Shown here: positions 37,901 to 42,336 of the stretch, piece after piece
Layout: each line of letters begins with the position of its first letter
How positions within the stretch are numbered: position 1 is the stretch's first letter
Assembly: GCA_917880885.1 (NCBI GenBank)
Contig: OU862920.1
Coordinates: forward strand, 43,807,019 to 43,871,018
DNA from: Limnephilus marmoratus
Lineage: Eukaryota; Arthropoda; Insecta; Trichoptera; Limnephilidae
Reading direction: 5' to 3'
Length of the DNA: 64,000 nucleotides
Translations under genes and position numbers: made by a program
The notes under the pieces: model-generated
The model's input: the letters and a program-made list of their open reading frames with translations, nothing else
Database searches by the model: none
What the model was told of the DNA's origin: nothing

Positions 37901-38926
37901 ATATTTACATTTAAATTAAGACGATCATTAAGAGGAAATTTAGGTGGCAAAAGTATTCCCCTATATTGGGGGAGGAGAGCATCGACAGTGAAAGCAACAG
38001 TTTAGTTAAATACCTATTATTCTCGGCACCCGTGTTTCCTCTTAAGATTGGTAATTGCTTTAAACCGAGTATTTTTTTAAATCCAGAAGGTACCATTGTA
38101 CTTATAATCAATGCAAATGTTTAAATTGACTATTTAAATAAATCATACGTTCTGGAGGTCGGACACTATATTTTGTTAAGAATCTAAGAGATCTTGCAGA
38201 ATATTAGAATATTTTTTTCAACGGTGAGATTAAACTGTTAGTTTTAATATAATTATTGCACGTGTACACAGTAGGTTTAACAATAAATGAAATATTGCCA
38301 AAGGACGGGGAATAAAATGCACTCACATACAAAGAAGGTACAAATCGTTGGGAAAAGTAGAATAAAGACGACATTAAAGATTTAAAAAATAAACAAACAA
38401 CACTGGAATTTAATTTTGGGAAAACACTTAATTTGTCACTGTTACAAAACTGATACCAATATGTAGTAATATAATTGTAGAAATCAATTTATTAAATACC
38501 TGGGGTACGTAGTCCATCCCGTAAGGCTGAGTATTATAAATCTGCTGCGCTTTCTGACGAATCCTCGGATCTTCCCAGCTCGTCATCTTTGTCAAGTAAT
38601 TTATATAATAACTGTAAGGAAACAATAAACAATGATTAACAAATAACTTTCACAAGTGTACACACGAAAGATGAAACTATGCTGAATAAATATGATATTG
38701 CGATTTCGACAATAATAAACGCAGTGACCTTTTGCGCCTGAAATATCACGAAAGGTATAACGCAATGTTTTGGGTGTAGTGGATACAAGGCGCAATGGTT
38801 AAAAACAGGCGATAAACACGTTGAAAAACGGTGACAATGCACGAATACTCACTGCTTGCCGGTCCTACGGTCGAATTTGCACTCCCAGCCAGGAGGGAAT
38901 ATGTTTTGATCAATATTTTCGGTCAT
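13386..38926 (-). CDS. WW-domain protein with three CUE/UBA-like domains (eight exons, complete)
   Basis: Eight exons on the minus strand join in perfect phase (74+112+126+290+255+224+187+232 nt) into a 499-residue protein with start at 38926 and stop at 13386. Domains: WW at residues 10-42 (PPGWECKFDRRTGKHYYINY, then SWEDPR), which binds proline-rich ligands; Pro/Tyr-rich linker 63-104; Ser/Gly/Pro-rich 105-170 with repeated SP; CUE/UBA-like 1 around 178-216 (MFP then HIKILLKK...ALQVEKHP); Ala/Gly/Pro-rich 217-285; CUE-like 2 at 287-326 (LKSVFPKAEETLILDVL, MGYLKR); CUE-like 3 at 362-402 (QQKYSTIPERVVSIALES, EQILAVVMQED); charged stretch 403-423; C-terminal tail with repeated K/R-G-[SP] (SGPN, AKGS, LARGS, CKGS, AKGS). 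The architecture suggests a cytosolic adaptor linking PPxY partners to ubiquitin; that is an inference. I do not recognise a named orthologue. Exons 3-5 are GC-rich within AT-rich introns. Confidence 0.85.
13838..13917. repeat. 80-base T homopolymer
   Basis: An uninterrupted run of T lies in intron 7 of the WW/CUE gene, preceded by an A/C-rich stretch with repeated ACCCCAAAA and TTAACCAAAA. It could be the poly(A) tail of a minus-strand retroinsertion. Its length is likely to be unreliable in assembly. Confidence 0.9.
14090..14185 (+). repeat. Family C fragment
   Basis: CAGATTCCTACCCACCCCTC-ATACCTTT and the CCAGAACTTCCTA stretch match the 3' part of family C (compare 5765-5820 and 18620-18670). 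Confidence 0.6.
14197..14402. mobile_element. Family G TIR element containing a tRNA-like SINE piece
   Basis: TTGAAGACAATATTAGCGAA at 14197 is matched in inverted form by TTCGCTAATAATGTCTTTA near 14402, with about 43 bp of terminal inverted similarity including CTCAATCGAAA and CTGAAACA. Inside, about 14240-14330 on the minus strand, lies a B-box-like GGTTCGAGTCCC of the SINE family. Related ends occur at 16168-16230 and 58880-59193. Confidence 0.6.
14634..14689 (-). ncRNA. Hammerhead ribozyme motif (PLE left arm)
   Basis: Mirror image of the motif at 15980-16035, with the same core. Reading the minus strand: CUGAUGA, stem II GGUAC-GGAG-GUACC, GAAA, CCGG, U, then A with predicted cleavage between 14648 and 14647. 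Confidence 0.75.
14777..15283 (-). CDS. PLE GIY-YIG endonuclease domain (5'-truncated copy)
   Basis: The frame ends at 14777 and holds GVYKISCNDC, AFYIGQTSR, ETRVKEH and FAEHLINKDHTF: the GVY...YIG pair, the catalytic-type Arg and the EH residues of GIY-YIG nucleases as found at the C-terminus of Penelope-like retroelement proteins. The reverse transcriptase part is absent because the copy is truncated at 15283. The open frame runs on a few codons into the spacer, which is not original. Residues are identical to the right-arm copy. It cannot act as a retroelement on its own. Confidence 0.85.
   Translation of the reverse strand, partial: EWRRILYINNLSSSCTIKFPPEIKPAFYTNNNLGKLLINAKDNEDILSHSGVYKISCNDCPAFYIGQTSRNVETRVKEHIRCLTSSGFSEFAEHLINKDHTFNRDTGIKVLHKNGIGLRLNNLEALEIKKSVNAKAEIINNQLNLTFSPIISMFPVIPLAPPPLPSHN
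15284..15385. other. 102-bp spacer between PLE palindrome arms
   Basis: AT-rich sequence with short repeats of ATTTACTCTACATTT and AAATAAATACATTTACTCTA. It is not part of either inverted arm. Confidence 0.7.
15386..15892 (+). CDS. PLE GIY-YIG endonuclease domain (5'-truncated copy)
   Basis: It encodes the same 168-residue C-terminal segment as the left arm (SGVYKISCNDCPAFYIGQTS, VKEH, AEHL), ending in a proline-rich PLAPPPLPSHN. The family function is a target-nicking endonuclease fused to the PLE reverse transcriptase. Here only the nuclease remains, and no start codon of its own is convincing. Confidence 0.85.
   Translation, partial: EWRRILYINNLSSSCTIKFPPEIKPAFYTNNNLGKLLINAKDNEDILSHSGVYKISCNDCPAFYIGQTSRNVETRVKEHIRCLTSSGFSEFAEHLINKDHTFNRDTGIKVLHKNGIGLRLNNLEALEIKKSVNAKAEIINNQLNLTFSPIISMFPVIPLAPPPLPSHN
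15980..16035 (+). ncRNA. Hammerhead ribozyme motif (PLE right arm)
   Basis: CUGAUGA 15990-15996; one extra U; stem II GGUAC (15998-16002), loop GGAG, GUACC (16007-16011); GAAA 16012-16015; CCGG 16016-16019; U 16020; A 16021, with predicted cleavage before G 16022. Stem I: GUC 15987-15989 pairs with GAC 16022-16024, then after an internal loop AUAUU 15980-15984 pairs with AAUAU 16031-16035. Stem III is only the self-complementary A-CCGG-U, which suggests two molecules act as a dimer. Hammerheads in the terminal repeats of Penelope-like elements are established knowledge. Confidence 0.8.
16168..16230 (+). repeat. Solo family G terminal sequence
   Basis: TTCGATTGAGTTTCGCTAAT-ATTGTCTTCGTTAAG matches the right end of the element at 14197-14402. 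Confidence 0.55.
16308..17066. mobile_element. Non-autonomous hAT-like element with 8-bp target duplication
   Basis: A perfect ATACGAGG duplication flanks it (16300-16307 and 17067-17074). The ends are related inverted repeats (TACGGATGTCGAAAGTG versus TAGGCTTGTTGAAAAAG, reading inward), followed by dense subterminal ATATCGAT repeats on both sides (16330-16430 and 16930-17050). An 8-bp duplication and subterminal repeats are typical of hAT elements. The 759-bp interior has no transposase frame. It is inserted in the tip of the mariner element that follows. Confidence 0.75.
17068..17831 (-). mobile_element. Decayed mariner-type transposon
   Basis: The outer ends TACGAGGGGCTGTCAAGAAA (17068) and, inverted, GACTTTTTGACTGACCCTGGTA (to 17831) are imperfect terminal inverted repeats at TA dinucleotides. 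On the minus strand the signature VTGDETWVSW near 17540 is the mariner D(E)TW motif, followed by remnants of a GKLW-type block and a C-terminal region near 17180-17300. Multiple stops and frameshifts, and a length of about 760 bp instead of about 1.3 kb, mean it is dead. Confidence 0.75.
18168..19057. mobile_element. Family F TIR element with family C nested inside
   Basis: CAGGGTGTAACAGCACGTAT near 18168 is mirrored by GTACGTGCTGTTACAATCTG near 19055. The inverted similarity runs about 50 bp and includes GGATTTTAA and GCGATTCCTG. Related ends with TTTGGAGTTAAAA or ACTCCAAATAAT occur at 20240-20612 and 60380-60605. The family C copy at 18304-18745 lies inside. No transposase is visible. Confidence 0.6.
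18304..18745 (+). repeat. Family C, copy 2
   Basis: Longest clean copy: GGGAACCATTTATTGGATAA, GGTCATCCCAAGTGG, TCCAGGTCTTGGCGGCGAAT and TTAAAAAGACCCTCCACACA are all present in order. Confidence 0.75.
19468..19805 (-). repeat. Family C, copy 3 (inverted)
   Basis: The reverse complement carries the same landmarks (TTGGATAACCAACACC, TGGGTCGCGAGAG-type end). It faces copy 2 about 0.7 kb away; the interval 18750-19467 has no other recognisable content besides the F end. Confidence 0.7.
20240..20612. mobile_element. Family F short element
   Basis: The left end has TTTTAACCGGTGAATCTTGA then TTATTTGGAGTTAAAA. The right end has its inverse ACTCCAAATAATACCAGGAA then TCACTGGTTAAAAT and a TTAACACCATGTATAT terminus. 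Non-coding. The interval 20613-21720 shows no feature. Confidence 0.55.
21722..21899 (-). mobile_element. tRNA-derived SINE, copy 1 (best preserved)
   Basis: On the minus strand an A-box-like TGGCCGAGTTGGTTAAGG (near 21890-21870) and a B box GGGTTCGAGTCCC (21820-21808) form a Ser/Leu-tRNA-like head. The body is GTTGCGACCGTAACCTTC and the tail ends in ACGTT/TAAATTTATTAGT-ATAACCTTCTTC. No acceptor-stem folding typical of a working tRNA gene is seen, so it is a SINE, with pol III promoter boxes intact. Confidence 0.7.
22310..22470 (+). mobile_element. tRNA-derived SINE, copy 2
   Basis: B box GGGTTCGAGTCCC at 22364-22376, then the shared body ATCGCGACCGTTTCC, the TTTTTCTGTGTCTCGTTCTG stretch and the tail CGTTTAGATTTATTATTATT-ATCTTCTTG. 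The A box has decayed. Confidence 0.65.
23030..23360. other. Unassigned GC-richer segment
   Basis: Short open frames exist on both strands (for example 23038-23226 plus and 23120-23353 minus), but none has a recognisable motif or splice context. It is probably a retroelement fragment. The rest of 22480-25350 is AT-rich intron without recognisable features. Confidence 0.25.
25354..25540 (-). CDS. WW/CUE gene exon 7, third CUE/UBA-like domain
   Basis: Acceptor TTTTTACAG at 25549-25541 and donor GTGAGT at 25353-25348. It encodes 61 full codons with KLKLQQKYSTIPERVVSIAL and EERAEQILAVVMQED, a three-helix UBA/CUE pattern, then a Lys/Glu-rich segment. Phase is consistent with exons 6 and 8. Confidence 0.85.
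25580..25890. repeat. Intronic tandem repeat, about 82-bp period
   Basis: The unit landmark ATTCAA(C/T)AGAAAGACGGAAA with GTAAA-GGGAAGG-GG occurs about three and a half times (near 25588, 25672 and 25753), with drift between units. Confidence 0.65.
26214..26437 (-). CDS. WW/CUE gene exon 6, second CUE-like domain
   Basis: Acceptor CAG at 26440-26438 and donor GTAAGA at 26213-26208. It encodes YLKSVFPKAEETLILDVLAG, a LLGMGYLKRDT motif (the M-G-Y loop of UBA/CUE folds) and then a PEPPKPPPTPPR proline-rich linker that could itself bind SH3 or WW domains. The intervals 26440-27390 and 27660-28980 hold no recognised gene. Short GGTTAG/GATTAG runs occur at 26800-27345. Confidence 0.85.
27396..27650 (-). 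CDS. WW/CUE gene exon 5
   Basis: Acceptor TTTTTTCTAG before 27650 and donor GTGAGA after 27396. It completes the first CUE/UBA-like domain (YYNREAVVISALQVEKHPI), then Ala/Gly/Pro/Ser-rich sequence with repeated SP. Strongly GC-rich. The several overlapping open frames in this exon on both strands are a by-product of that composition. Confidence 0.85.
28981..29195 (+). repeat. Helitron-like interspersed repeat
   Basis: It starts near ATTAATAATATAAATGCGAA-ACTG and ends GAAGCCGGGGGCAAAAGCTAG-T, a widespread arthropod repeat type with a CTAG end preceded by a small GC hairpin. The interior is a purine-rich GGGG-AGGAAG stretch. Non-coding. It ends about 50 bp from exon 4. Confidence 0.45.
29244..29533 (-). 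CDS. WW/CUE gene exon 4
   Basis: Acceptor GTAGCAG before 29533 and donor GTAAGT at 29243-29238. It encodes 96 codons of Ser/Gly/Pro-rich sequence with repeated N/G-SP, DSP and GSP (possible proline-directed phosphorylation sites), and then the start of CUE/UBA-like domain 1 (VAKISSMFPTVSDTHIKILL). Confidence 0.85.
29697..29776 (-). mobile_element. SINE 3' fragment
   Basis: The reverse complement carries the SINE body CAGTTGTGACCATTATTTTTC and the tail ATTATTAGTGTAATCTTTT. No A or B box remains. Confidence 0.5.
29877..30035 (+). mobile_element. tRNA-derived SINE, copy 3
   Basis: It has an A-box-like TAGCAATGCGGAATTGG, a B-box-like GGGTTCGTGTCAC at 29939-29951 and the shared body GTTGCGACCATTATC, and it ends in TTTAGATTATTATTGTTATC. 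It lies in intron 3 of the WW/CUE gene. Confidence 0.6.
30207..30219. repeat. Left 13-bp target duplication
   Basis: TCTTAATTTGATT here is repeated at 31568-31580, bracketing the ribozyme-bounded chimeric element. Confidence 0.55.
30306..31304 (+). CDS. Jockey/CR1-type non-LTR reverse transcriptase fragment
   Basis: The open frame (about 332 codons) starts abruptly at the junction with the terminal repeat. It contains SGIPQGSNLGPMLFLI (RT block 4), LLFADDMKL (catalytic F-A-D-D), NKLNFNIKKC, IKDLEVTFDPRLTFSNH and a thumb/C-terminal region, ending at 31302-31304. N-terminal endonuclease and fingers are missing. The frame is intact for its whole length, so either the insertion is young or the fragment has been under selection. 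The FADD signature and block spacing belong to jockey/CR1/I-like non-LTR elements, not to PLE reverse transcriptases. Confidence 0.8.
   Translation, partial: ASNLKDRSQYVNVNGYDSHEFVAFSGIPQGSNLGPMLFLILIDDIQDYIHHSSCLLFADDMKLLMEIESDDDYSKLQADFDSIIKWSLENKLNFNIKKCVVMTYSRSQNPLLYPYRMNGEVLTRVNIIKDLEVTFDPRLTFSNHIVQLTSACSKMLGFVIRTCKQFSNIEAMTAMFNGVVRSKLEYASTVWIPYQLKYINMIEQIQKKFLRYVYMRSYGIYPKYMHHVELLNETNYQSLETRRNAGLMVFELKLIKNLIDCPYLLSCCGLFAPDKYCRTRSHALFYIPQGRTDVMAQHSMTRGMALLNALLAEIDVFDITVSCFKKTIYMYC
31378..31432 (-). ncRNA. Hammerhead motif with a core substitution
   Basis: On the minus strand it reads GUC-CUGAAGU-A-GGUUG-AGUU-CAACC-GAAA-CCGG-UC, then GAC. It is the inverse copy of 31471-31523, but A9 of the core is U (plus-strand A at 31413), which should weaken or abolish cleavage. 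It forms a long hairpin with the next motif. Confidence 0.6.
31471..31523 (+). ncRNA. Hammerhead ribozyme motif, intact core
   Basis: GUC 31478-31480; CUGAAGA 31481-31487; one extra A; stem II GGUUG (31489-31493), AGUU, CAACC (31498-31502); GAAA 31503-31506; CCGG; U 31511, C 31512, predicted cut before G 31513; GAC 31513-31515 pairs with GUC. Then, with one bulged G, AAUA 31517-31520 pairs with UAUU 31474-31477. GUC is the most favoured cleavage triplet. Stem III is again the palindrome ACCGGU. Confidence 0.75.
31568..31580. repeat. Right 13-bp target duplication
   Basis: TCTTAATTTGATT, a copy of 30207-30219. Confidence 0.55.
31600..32130. repeat. AT-rich degenerate short tandem sequence
   Basis: TCTAATCTTTAATNTCTAAT-type words are repeated with drift throughout. 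Non-coding and low complexity. Confidence 0.5.
32350..32675. repeat. Family B, copy 2 with internal duplication
   Basis: It begins GTGTGCAGTTCACACGCCGT-AGAAGTGAAACC. The end block (TCGAGTTTCAAATCACAACG-GTGCTAAAGAA) is present twice, near 32510-32545 and 32630-32668. The interval 32676-33187 is featureless. Confidence 0.6.
33188..33425. repeat. Family B, copy 3 (inverted)
   Basis: It starts GAAAACTTCTTTAGCACCGT-TACGATTTGAAACTCG and ends GTGTGAATTGCACACTCTGA, the inverse of copy 2. Confidence 0.6.
33640..33813. mobile_element. Short TIR element (ACGGCCGT ends)
   Basis: The inward-reading ends ACGGCCGTTGTTCCCAAA and ACGGCCGTTATTCCCAAA are nearly identical. It is 174 bp long and non-coding. The class cannot be assigned without a clear target duplication. 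Confidence 0.6.
34151..34192 (-). ncRNA. Decayed hammerhead motif (left end of PLE)
   Basis: On the minus strand it reads CUGAUGA, an extra U, stem II GGACA...UGUCC (five perfect pairs), then AAAA in place of GAAA (G12 changed to A), CG, UU. The first bases of stem I no longer pair. Probably inactive. Confidence 0.5.
34827..35160. repeat. 93-bp tandem repeat inside the decayed PLE
   Basis: The landmark AATTTTCTTTTGGGAAAGA starts near 34827, 34920, 35013 and 35107. Each unit includes GGAGTTAATAAACTCAGCTA, CACAGGGGGCTATGCAATGC and AACATCTGAGGACTGC. It corresponds to the linker-to-GIY region. Confidence 0.85.
35107..36530. repeat. About 390-bp tandem repeat inside the decayed PLE
   Basis: The same landmark recurs near 35107, 35494, 35888 and 36284 (periods 387, 394 and 396). 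Each unit adds the GGTGACAAGTTGTACCTATT block, the ACCATATTTATCCAAAA block and the ACTTATTGAAACCGGCTATT block, i.e. the remnant GIY-YIG domain, followed by a copy of the upstream linker. The units differ by point changes and small indels. Confidence 0.85.
36722..36762 (+). ncRNA. Hammerhead motif (right end of decayed PLE)
   Basis: GCC 36722-36724; CUGAUGA 36725-36731; extra U; stem II reduced to GGA...UCC; GAAA 36752-36755; CG; U 36758, U 36759, predicted cut; GGC 36760-36762 pairs with GCC. All core residues are present, but stem II has only three pairs. Stem III is A-CG-U, again self-complementary. Confidence 0.6.
36795..37061. repeat. Two direct copies of about 120-bp sequence beside a splice donor
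   Basis: 36795-36919 and 36942-37061 share AAAATATGTTTTAT-ACGATA, GGTTATGTGAGATTT, the CACTTTTCTTCAGTATTCTA block, TTTTGTCACG and GTAGTAGGTAACAATGTGGG-TGGGTGTGTATATTTA. The right copy abuts the donor of exon 3 of the WW/CUE gene at 37068, and the left copy abuts the decayed PLE. Confidence 0.8.
37069..37194 (-). CDS. WW/CUE gene exon 3, Pro/Tyr-rich linker
   Basis: Acceptor TATTGCAAG before 37194 and donor GTAAAT at 37068-37063. It encodes 42 codons rich in Pro and Tyr (YLVYPYPSPLPPQHAFQPPP), possible ligand sequence for WW or SH3 domains. The interval 37200-38499 is intron with no other recognisable feature. Confidence 0.8.
38500..38611 (-). CDS. WW/CUE gene exon 2, second half of WW domain
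   Basis: Acceptor CTTACAG before 38611 and donor GTATTT after 38500. It encodes YYINYLTKMTSWEDPR with the central aromatic pair, the second WW tryptophan and the terminal P, then IRQKAQQIYNTQPYGMDYVP. Confidence 0.85.
38853..38926 (-). CDS. WW/CUE gene exon 1 (start)
   Basis: The ATG at 38926-38924 starts MTENIDQNIFPPGWECKFDR, carrying the first WW tryptophan. Donor GTGAGT at 38852-38847 splits a His codon. This start is chosen because it is the only ATG before the WW domain in this exon and a CpG-rich region lies directly upstream. Confidence 0.85.
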
Positions 38927-38929
38927 TTT

Positions 38930-39160
38930 GTGTTTGATTACTTTTGAGGCGCGCTGAACGAACGCTGTCAGGAGCGCCACTACAAGGAGCGGGCATAATC
39001 AATAACAACCCTCCCAAGCGACGCGGCTGACGGAGCGGGGAGCCAGTGTGCGTCGCGTGCCCCTCCCCCCTTATTTCCTTCCCACCTACCCCGCTGCTCA
39101 GGTCGGCGTGTCCCTGAATACAATATTTAGCACGAAGCGAAGGCCGCATCATAAATACCG
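38930..39160 (-). promoter_or_regulatory. CpG-rich region, likely promoter/5' UTR of the WW/CUE gene
   Basis: A GC-rich stretch with many CpG in an AT-rich environment lies immediately upstream of the start codon (AGGAGCGGGC, GCGACGCGGCTGACGGAGCG, GTGCGTCGCGTGCCCC). A short open frame across it is likely only a composition effect. No TATA box stands out. Confidence 0.45.
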
Positions 39161-39371
39161 ATAGGTCTATATTATGTTATTATAATAATATTTCATATTT
39201 TCAAGGGAATGAATGACAAGTCAAACATTCAACATGTAGGTGCTGGGAAAAGGGTTTAATCTTTCAGATAATGTTTATAATCGTATTATCATGGGAATCA
39301 AGGAAACGTCACACTTTTATACTATTGTGAAGGAAGTTTTCGCATTTATAGGACGGTATTCATTTTGAGGT

Positions 39372-39995
39372 GAAACTTCTATAGCACCGCTGTGATTGGA
39401 TTTCGGATGAAACGGAAATGACGATTACTGCACCTGCGACGCATCAACTACGCTCATCGACCTCTTTGATTATGATGTCACTTTTAAAGGCTCCTATTGG
39501 TTGAGATATGAAACGGAAATTATGCTAGGACTGCGCTCATTGGTCGCTTTGATTATAACCTCACTTTTCAAGTATCGGTTGAGATTGTTTTTATTTTTTA
39601 TTATTTATTTATTTAACGCCCAAAGGGCTTTTACATGTTTGGTAGTACAGTTAATTTATGACAGATGATTTTTAAACAAATACAGAATGAATAAAAATAA
39701 AATTAGAAAAAAAGCATACAAGTCATAAAAATACGAAAATACAGCGATTTCATATGTTTACAGAAAAACAGATACGTTTAGGAAAAAAACAGATAAGGAA
39801 ATAATAAAAATAAAATTAGATATAAAGCACGCAAGTCATAAAAATACAGCAATTTCATAGGTTTACAAAAATACAAATATGTTTAGGAATAGTTTTGGAA
39901 TAAGTTTTTTACAAGATCAACAAAATTCGCCAAGTTTATGTTAAATATGTCAATATCACCTAAGTTAAGGTAAAGTTTCGCTTCTACCACTAAAC
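39372..39995. repeat. Family B, copy 4, interrupted by another insertion
   Basis: It begins AACTTCTATAGCACCGCTGT-GATT, runs to GGTTGAGATTGTTTTT near 39595, and resumes with GGTAAAGTTTCGCTTCTACC at 39969. The uninterrupted copy at 45938-46200 shows these two pieces are normally adjacent. Confidence 0.65.
39600..39965 (-). mobile_element. Insertion within family B, retroelement 3'-end-like
   Basis: TTATTTATTTATTTAACGCC-CAAAGGGCTTTTACAT at the left resembles the 3' terminus of a minus-strand non-LTR or SINE insertion. Two copies of an approximately 117-bp sequence (AAAAATAAAATTAGA...AAGTCATAAAAATAC) follow, near 39693 and 39810. No coding sequence. Confidence 0.45.
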
Positions 39996-40384
39996 TAGTA
40001 TTACACGATATAAGCATATTATAAGAATAAATTGAAAGTTTTCACAGTCCTTCTTACTAGGGTTTTTGTTCTGTGGCGGCCTGTATATTTTATGGTGACC
40101 CGACAATTGTTCCGGCGACAATGATCCCCCGACAGTTAATCCCTCCTACAGTTGATCTCCTAAAATATGATTTCTTCAATATTCAAAGTCAATATACCTT
40201 ACATCTGAAGGCATTTTGATTGAAAATCCGCAGTAAAAATATTTTTACTAACAATAATTTCGACTCTCCGAAGGAGCATGCTGTAATAATAAAATACTAC
40301 ATACGTATACGTGCAGCCGGCTTAGCAAAAACCGATGAAGATTCCTACTTGCATATAATATAACTTTTTTATCTGAATTTCAAT

Positions 40385-40770
40385 CGTCTTCCCCACTTTT
40401 GGTAAGTTGTGAGGCTGAAGGTAGTGGAGAGGGAAAGGAGATGTGAAAATATACCTGGCTATTGAGATTTAGTCACCAAACACAGATAAAGCCATTTCAA
40501 GTAATAAAACTAAACCTACACACATTGTAGGTACACCAGAGAATTATTTTTTTTAAATCATAGTATATAACTTTTTTTATCCGAACATAACACAAGAGTC
40601 CCAACAGCTCCCAACCATCTGGGGCCAGTGAAACTATGGCATCCCTAATTTTGGTATGTTGCGAGGCTGAAGGTGGTGGGGAAGGGAAGGAGATGTGGAA
40701 AATATCCCTGGCTATTCAGATCTAGTCACCAAACACGGCTAAAGCCATTTGAAGTAACGTTTCAATTCTG
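40385..40770 (+). repeat. Family D, copies 2 and 3
   Basis: GTTGTGAGGCTGAAGGTAGT-GGAGAGGGAAAGG near 40408 and GTTGCGAGGCTGAAGGTGGT-GGGGAAGGGAAGG near 40658 lie in the same orientation, each followed by CTGGCTATT and AGTCACCAAACAC. Confidence 0.6.
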
Positions 40771-40834
40771 AATGAATACTGACGAATAGCAAAATACATC
40801 ATACGCTATATCTCCTTACAATTTGGAAAGCAGA

Positions 40835-41095
40835 TATGTTTACAGCCGCCCCGGGAACCATTTATTGGATAACCAACATCCCTGCCGTGGGTCACCCCAA
40901 GTGGTTCGCTACGTTTGTTGAATTAGCAGGGTGCCCGGATTCTTGGAGTGTGGTTTGTCTAGGTCTTGGTGGCGAATTTTTTCCACGCCTACTGCGTGGC
41001 GGTCCGGATCGAGAGGGACTGCTTGAAGCAGACATAATCTAGACCTCTCCAGCCGGACTCTCTCGACCCATCCCTTTAACTTAGCTTCGTAGGAT
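40835..41095 (+). repeat. Family C, copy 4
   Basis: GGGAACCATTTATTGGATAA, GGTTCGCTACGTTTG and TCTAGGTCTTGGTGGCGAAT in order, directly downstream of a D copy. The interval 41100-41839 has nothing recognisable. Confidence 0.7.
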
Positions 41096-41839
41096 ACCTG
41101 AATTTATAAGTGTACCTGAATGTCGAAGGTTTGAAGCGATGTTGGCAGCCCTGTGAATATATGTTTCTGATGTTTTTCACGTTTCTACGGTGCGAATTTT
41201 AAATTATTAACGCACTTTCTTCGAAATGGCTGGCGGGTATATTACTCAAAACCAAAAACAGTTGGTAACCACCCGCGAAAAAGAGATTTAAAGCTGCTAA
41301 CGCCTGAAAACGACAACGCAGCAAATTAATTAGGAAGTGTAATAATTTTTGAAGTTATTTTTGTACTCACCATCTGGAGCTAAAGAACGGGAGGGGGTGC
41401 TATAAACGAAGACACGTTGACTACCGGCACACGCACTAAGGCTTTGAATTATTAACGAGATCTTGTCTGTAAAATTAGTGAAAGCTCACAAAGCAGCTGC
41501 TTTAGCTTGCTCCACTTCATGTATAAGCCACTTGCATGGATTTCATAATGACCTTGAAAAAATCGTGTGGATAGATTTTTCTAACATTACGAAAATGTTA
41601 CTTAAATTTTTTAGAAAATTATATATGTATATATTTTTTAAATAAATAAATCCTTTCTTTAAGCTCGTGACGTCACTACACGAAAATGTTCGGTCTCCGA
41701 CAATATTCAATTAATTTTGCAAAATTCCACACTGATTTTTTTCTTTATATGTAACACTTTTTAAAACTTTATAAGTTTCAAGTTATTTGCAAAATATTTA
41801 AGTACTTACTTATGTCTTTTTTGTGTGAATACCTCACAA

Positions 41840-42010
41840 GAACCAACTGCTCCGGTCTGGAGCCAGTGAGACTACAGCATCCCCGATTGAAGTAAGTTGT
41901 GAGGTTGAACGTAGTGGGGAGAGGAATAAGGGGAAGAGGAAGTACCTGAATATTCAGATATGGTCACCATATATGGCTAAAGCCATTTCAAGCAACATTT
42001 CAATTCTGAA
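41840..42010 (+). repeat. Family D, copy 4
   Basis: GGAGCCAGTGAGACTACAGC, AGTTGTGAGGTTGAACGTAG and AAGCCATTTCAAGCAAC match the other copies. Confidence 0.6.
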
Positions 42011-42330
42011 TGGTGGTCTTACGTCAGGGCGATACTGCGAGTATCTTCCACGCTGGAACGGACCGCAAATAGGCTGTACATTATTTATTTTTTTACACGC
42101 CGGGATTTCATCTTCCGAATTGCTAGTCGAGGGCCTTGTTCCTCGACCACGGAGGCCGTCATACGCATTATTGTTAAAATATTGCATGGAATCTAAAGAA
42201 TTAAACTATTTTATTTCTCATACTGAATAAAAGTGATGGAACAATTTCAATTAACTATTAATCTCCCAAGTTAAGTGATCTACCTGTGGGCTTTTTCTCG
42301 TGATTAAAATACATTTTGTTAATAATACAT

Positions 42331-42336
42331 TTTATT
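42331..42336 (-). terminator. Candidate distal poly(A) signal of the SLC5 gene
   Basis: TTTATT here reads AATAAA on the minus strand, in a context (TTTATTGATTCATAAATTATT) like the end of a 3' UTR. Another lies at 43698-43703, closer to the stop codon. Which one is used is unknown. The interval 42340-44000 has no coding feature and could be 3' UTR. Confidence 0.3.
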
